From a virus, in IMG/VR virus record IMGVR_UViG_3300020204_000036, positions 19,771-83,770 of that record: DNA of 64,000 bases; one strand, 5' to 3'. This document shows, one piece after another, positions 62,240-64,000 of the stretch. A program made the position numbers and the translations under genes. Position 1 is the first letter of the stretch. The number at the start of each line of letters is the position of its first letter. The notes below the pieces were generated by a model. The model was not told where the DNA came from, did not search any database, and was given only the letters and a program-made list of their open reading frames with translations.

Positions 62240-62383
62240 ATGAGTGAAGATTTAATCACCACTTCAGAGATTTTCTATTACTTTGATGATAAAGGAAAAA
62301 AACTTTATACGTCAAATGAAGTCTTTGCAAGTATAAGAGCAAACTACCACGGAACGGTAAAAGTTTTTGTAGAAAATATTTAA
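62240..62383 (+). CDS. Small hypothetical protein (47 residues)
   Basis: SEDLITTSEIFYYFDDKGKK, then LYTSNEVFASIRANYHGTVK. Acidic start, basic end, no family recognised. It stands between two host-like promoters, so it would be expressed early or throughout. Confidence 0.58.
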   Translation: MSEDLITTSEIFYYFDDKGKKLYTSNEVFASIRANYHGTVKVFVENI

Positions 62384-62400
62384 AAAAAATTCACAGAGAC

Positions 62401-62431
62401 TTGTTTTTTTAAAATAAAAGACATAACTTTG
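62401..62431 (+). promoter_or_regulatory. Host-like promoter TTG-N20-TAACTTTG
   Basis: TTG at 62401 and TAACTTTG at 62424-62431, spaced by exactly 20 nt. It points into the 1 kb structured RNA. Confidence 0.75.
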
Positions 62432-62435
62432 TAAA

Positions 62436-63457
62436 ACATTTGAAACCTGAAGGAGATGAAAGATACTCGGTATTCAAATGGTAAGTTCTTTGAAATTCTA
62501 ACGAACAAATTGTTCAAACAAAATTTGAAATAAAAGATTAACCCCCTTTTCTTTAAAATTTGTGAAACAAAGAGTTCAATGGGCCGTGTATGGTCCACTA
62601 AAATAAACCATGAAAGTGGGATAAAGTAAGTCAGAAGTGTAACTGATTTGCGTCTTGATTGTCTTCGGACAATCGAGGTCGAGTACACAAGCGGGAAACC
62701 GTTTAACCTTGAGTACTGAGGGCAACGCTGTAAGAAAAGTGGTTAAATGATTGGGCGATGTGGGTCGTCTGATTGAGGTGGGAACACCAATAGGAATAAC
62801 CCGTAGGAATATTTGCAAAAAATGAAGTTATCCAATTTCATTATTGCGTTTTCCAATATTAAAGGATACTTAAAACTGAAAGGTATGTTAAAGTACGAGT
62901 GGTGTCGTTATTAACCTTAATGAGTCTTTACCAAAAGATTTGTTTCGAAGTAGTCTTGAAATATGGAAATGGGGACATTTCACGGAGTAGTTGAGTATTG
63001 ACTTGTTCAAAAGATAGGTCAGCTCGGGTGGCGGACCACTACTTCGACAATCCACAACACAAAAACTTATTATTATAATTAATAACCATTAAGAATAAAT
63101 TAAGGAAAAGTGTCCGTCAGGTTTGAATGAAAGGTGACTACATAGTAATGAGCCGTTCATTGCACACGAAGGTCCCAAGCTGACGTGTAATTATCCGAAA
63201 AACCTTTAGTCCCGCAAGGACGAATTGGGGAGGCATCCTCAAAAAGAGTCAAGTAAGATGAGAGTAATTCAAACCTCAAGGAATGGTAAACCTAAAAGAC
63301 CGTCACTGAGAAATACTTCTCAAAAGGAAGTGGATAAGAGTAGAAACGATAATGACTCTAAAGGTTCTCACAACAAACGTGTAATCTCAGCGTTTTTTTT
63401 AATGGAGCCCACCGGTAAAAAATTTGATGGATAAGGAAAAACTTATCCATTTTTTTG
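62436..63457 (+). ncRNA. Giant structured noncoding RNA (about 1 kb)
   Basis: About 1,020 nt between a host-like promoter and a strong terminator, with no convincing ORF on either strand and clearly higher G+C than the coding DNA around it. Local hairpins with stable tetraloops are seen: a 10-bp stem with TTCG at 62654-62677, GGTG-GGAA-CACC at 62777-62788 and GTCC-CGCAA-GGAC at about 63209-63221. Longer-range pairs include TTTAACC/GGTTAAA (about 62702-62747) and CGAAGTAGT/ACTACTTCG (62946-62954 with 63038-63046). Size and style resemble ornate large phage RNAs such as GOLLD or ROOL, but I cannot assign it to either. No RNase P, tmRNA or intron core was recognised. Confidence 0.75.
63427..63457 (+). 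terminator. Intrinsic terminator of the giant RNA
   Basis: A 9-bp stem (63427-63435 with 63442-63450), GAAAAA loop and seven T residues. Confidence 0.9.
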
Positions 63458-63484
63458 TGCGTTTAATTTTTTTTACTATCTTTG
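63455..63484 (+). promoter_or_regulatory. Host-like promoter TTG-N19-TATCTTTG
   Basis: TTG at 63455 sits in the last bases of the terminator T tract; TATCTTTG is at 63477-63484, 4 nt before the ATG at 63489. Confidence 0.72.
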
Positions 63485-63488
63485 TTGT

Positions 63489-63914
63489 ATGGAAAACGCA
63501 TATAAAACAGGATACGTACTAAAAGACAAAGACATTAAGTTTATAAAAAATTACTGTAAAACCTTAGAAATAAAAACTAATGGATACCCTTATCATGGGT
63601 ATCCTGATACATGGGCAGTCTTAATTAATTCAACAATAAAAATTACTTCAATTAGAAAATATAAAAACCGGTATACTTGGGTAAAAAAAGATTTTGTCTA
63701 TGAAGTTGATGTTGAAATTGATGTTAAAAATAGCAAGTATATGGAACAAAACAAATGTTCCCAATGGTATATTAGACAAGATTTTATTCGTGGAGTCAAA
63801 AGAATGAACCGAAGATATAGAGATGCGATTACCACTTACATTTATAATGAATTAAAATACATGAATGTTGATGATGCACTTACTTTATCAAAAATTAAAT
63901 GGATAATTGAATAA
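63489..63914 (+). CDS. Hypothetical protein (141 residues)
   Basis: A basic beta/alpha protein with YGYPDT-like turns (NGYPYHGYPDTWAVLINSTI) and a C-terminal FIRGVKRMNRRYRDAITTYI helix. No family recognised. The DNA encoding GYPYHGYP forms a perfect 8-bp hairpin (63582-63604), which may be chance from the repeated dipeptides. Driven by its own host-like promoter. Confidence 0.62.
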   Translation: MENAYKTGYVLKDKDIKFIKNYCKTLEIKTNGYPYHGYPDTWAVLINSTIKITSIRKYKNRYTWVKKDFVYEVDVEIDVKNSKYMEQNKCSQWYIRQDFIRGVKRMNRRYRDAITTYIYNELKYMNVDDALTLSKIKWIIE

Positions 63915-63920
63915 AAAAAT

Positions 63921-63951
63921 TTGGTTTATTAAAAAAAAACAATTACATTTG
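63921..63951 (+). promoter_or_regulatory. Host-like promoter TTG-N20-TACATTTG
   Basis: TTG at 63921 and TACATTTG at 63944-63951, 7 nt before the ATG at 63959. The -7 box matches the one at 50645. Confidence 0.72.
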
Positions 63952-63958
63952 TAAACAT

Positions 63959-64000
63959 ATGGCAACAGTAAAAAACATACTTCTTGTTCACCCAAAATAT
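63959..64000 (+). CDS. Start of a gene cut by the window edge
   Basis: The first 14 codons (MATVKNILLVHPKY) of a gene behind a good host-like promoter. The KNILLVHPKY strand could open a Rossmann-type or phosphoesterase fold, but nothing can be assigned from so little. Confidence 0.6.
   Translation, partial: MATVKNILLVHPKY

Noticed and set aside
62380-62818. Minus-strand ORFs of 102 and 80 residues across the giant RNA
   Set aside because: No promoter, low-likelihood composition and overlap with each other and with stable RNA hairpins.
63150-63175. Group II intron domain V in the giant RNA
   Set aside because: A GAGCCGT start is present, but the bulged stem and closing GTTC arm are not, and no reverse transcriptase or split host gene is found.
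63225-63434. 69-residue basic ORF starting at TTG inside the giant RNA
   Set aside because: It uses a TTG start, runs through hairpins and ends inside the terminator stem. Its composition looks like translated structured RNA, not like the A/T-rich genes around it.
63582-63604. Perfect 8-bp hairpin as a regulatory element
   Set aside because: It lies within a coding sequence that repeats the GYP tripeptide, which explains the inverted repeat as codon coincidence.

Overview
The window is a compact, AT-rich stretch of a large tailed bacteriophage, a distant T4-like myovirus that infects a member of the Bacteroidota, most likely a flavobacterium. The T4-like signs are a gp25-type and a gp6/baseplate-J-type wedge protein, a P2-I/gp7-like baseplate protein, a gp47/gp46 (SbcD/SbcC) pair, a DnaG-like primase, a class I ribonucleotide reductase and proteins with T4-style capsid-targeting N-termini. 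The host signs are promoters of the form TTG-N19/20-TAnnTTTG, SprB-type adhesin repeats in tail proteins, an Hc1-like histone, a C-terminal motif like the one on Bacteroidota rhomboid-associated proteins, a GSII-type glutamine synthetase, and the lack of Shine-Dalgarno sequences. No tRNA gene, integrase or CRISPR array was seen.

Layout. 1-642: end of nrdA and its terminator. 673-15437: baseplate and tail operon (gp25, gp6, a 1617-residue structural protein, five further tail proteins). 15437-27763: host-recognition block with SprB-repeat proteins, single-repeat mini-proteins, two glycosyltransferases, a Thr-Pro-rich fibre and a YadA-like beta-roll fibre. 27770-37135: replication, recombination and transcription (RuvC-like resolvase, primase, PD-(D/E)XK nuclease, gp47, gp46, RpoD-like sigma), with several small genes between them. 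37140-38010: two small structured RNAs, each ending in an intrinsic terminator, around a gene for a possibly packaged protein. 38043-45300: membrane, lysis-like, possibly packaged and small proteins. 45281-50292: divergent gene pair with dnaJ, a small ribbon-helix-helix gene, a LAGLIDADG homing endonuclease, a D12-class DNA adenine methylase and an LRR protein. 50333-58905: accessory genes (PcfJ-like protein, glutaredoxin, GSII, DUF3310, a second methyltransferase). 58900-62081: more putative packaged proteins, including a DHH phosphoesterase. 62161-63457: a 47-residue gene and a roughly 1 kb structured RNA. Two further genes follow, the last one cut by the window edge.

How it may work together. 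Two promoter grammars are visible. Host-like promoters stand in front of accessory genes and two of the RNAs. A second element, TATTTAT(A/T)(A/T)AAT, stands in front of structural and putative packaged-protein genes on both strands and often touches the ATG. The phage sigma factor is the obvious candidate to read the second class. In both classes the promoter lies so close to the start codon that many mRNAs should be leaderless or nearly so. At least eight unrelated proteins share a short N-terminal amphipathic helix ending in (I/L)-x-E, the T4 prohead-protease cleavage rule; five of them follow a late element and one more lies in an operon behind one. I read these as a set of capsid-packaged proteins delivered at infection. 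This set and the 1 kb RNA are the strongest candidates here for undescribed biology.
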